In this document: in pieces, positions 5,470-5,514 of the stretch
Position numbering within the stretch: position 1 is the stretch's first letter
Layout: each line of letters begins with the position of its first letter
Assembly (NCBI GenBank): GCA_035499715.1
Contig: DATJYF010000045.1
Coordinates: forward strand, 1-5,514
Direction: 5' to 3'
Source of the DNA: DASRHD01 sp035499715
GTDB lineage: Bacteria > Verrucomicrobiota > Verrucomicrobiia > Opitutales > Opitutaceae
Length of the DNA: 5,514 nt
Made by a program: the position numbers and the translations under genes
The notes under the pieces: model-generated
Seen by the model: the letters and a program-made list of their open reading frames with translations, nothing else
What the model was told of the DNA's origin: nothing
Databases searched by the model: none

Positions 5470-5514
5470 TTACATCGCTTCCGCCTCGGAGACCAGTCCG
5501 CCGCTGCCGCTGAC
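5470..5514 (-). CDS. C-terminal tail of an upstream gene, or 5' part of the same gene before an in-frame stop
   Basis: Fifteen codons enter from the right edge and read VSGSGGLVSEAEAM, ending in TAA at 5470-5472. The frame is identical to that of the 218-residue protein. Only AAG CAG ACG ACG GCC separate the TAA from that protein's TTG. The peptide is too short to identify. It is either the end of a separate operon gene with a 15-base gap or the N-terminal half of a gene split by a nonsense codon. The Gly/Ser stretch could be a linker. That this frame is coding at all rests on its strand, the tight spacing and the absence of any other candidate. Confidence 0.45.
   Translation of the reverse strand, partial: VSGSGGLVSEAEAM

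Noticed and set aside
1..5514. CRISPR array, tRNA or rRNA genes, insertion-sequence transposase
   Set aside because: I saw no regularly spaced direct repeats, no tRNA or rRNA signatures, and no transposase motifs or terminal inverted repeats with target duplications.

Overview
The window is high-GC bacterial DNA in which every gene I accept reads on the minus strand. The end of a lipid A gene pair sits at the left. A four-reading-frame accessory operon of unknown function fills the right three quarters. The LpxB start peptide, the neighbouring lipid A-type oxidoreductase and the two kinds of intergenic dispersed-repeat sequence suggest a Gram-negative bacterium, perhaps of the Verrucomicrobiota (Opitutales-like). 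That assignment is an impression, not a proof.

Left region (1-1207). The first 42 codons of lpxB (lipid-A-disaccharide synthase) run off the left edge. They are preceded by a complete Gfo/Idh/MocA oxidoreductase of the type found in lipid A clusters (GnnA-like, UDP-GlcNAc 3-dehydrogenase). Together they suggest lipid A assembly, possibly with a 3-amino sugar backbone. The 78-base gap between them holds a GC-rich hairpin and a stretch resembling a widespread intergenic repeat. The oxidoreductase start codon lies inside another dispersed repeat (about 1189-1250).

Junction (1208-1429). This stretch has no gene I accept. It separates the lipid A genes from the operon.

Right region (1430-5514). 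Transcription runs right to left. The order is a gene tail (5470-5514), a 218-residue helical protein with a central hydrophobic hairpin, an 821-residue helical and beta multidomain protein, and a 299-residue helical protein. The genes overlap by 4 bases or are 6 bases apart, so they are very probably one operon. The two small proteins share a C-terminal signature (A-G, then R-[FY], then A-K-D-x-W) with identical spacing, so they look like divergent paralogs. Hydrophobic hairpins flanked by coiled coil, paralogous partners and tight coupling resemble multi-component alpha-helical pore-forming toxins (the ClyA / Hbl-Nhe / XaxAB / Ahl type). This is my main candidate for an undescribed system. 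It rests on architecture and a few motifs, not on a database match.

The gene tail at the right edge is in the same frame as the 218-residue protein and is separated from it by a single TAA. That protein also begins at a TTG with no clear ribosome binding site. The two may therefore be one longer gene broken by a stop codon.
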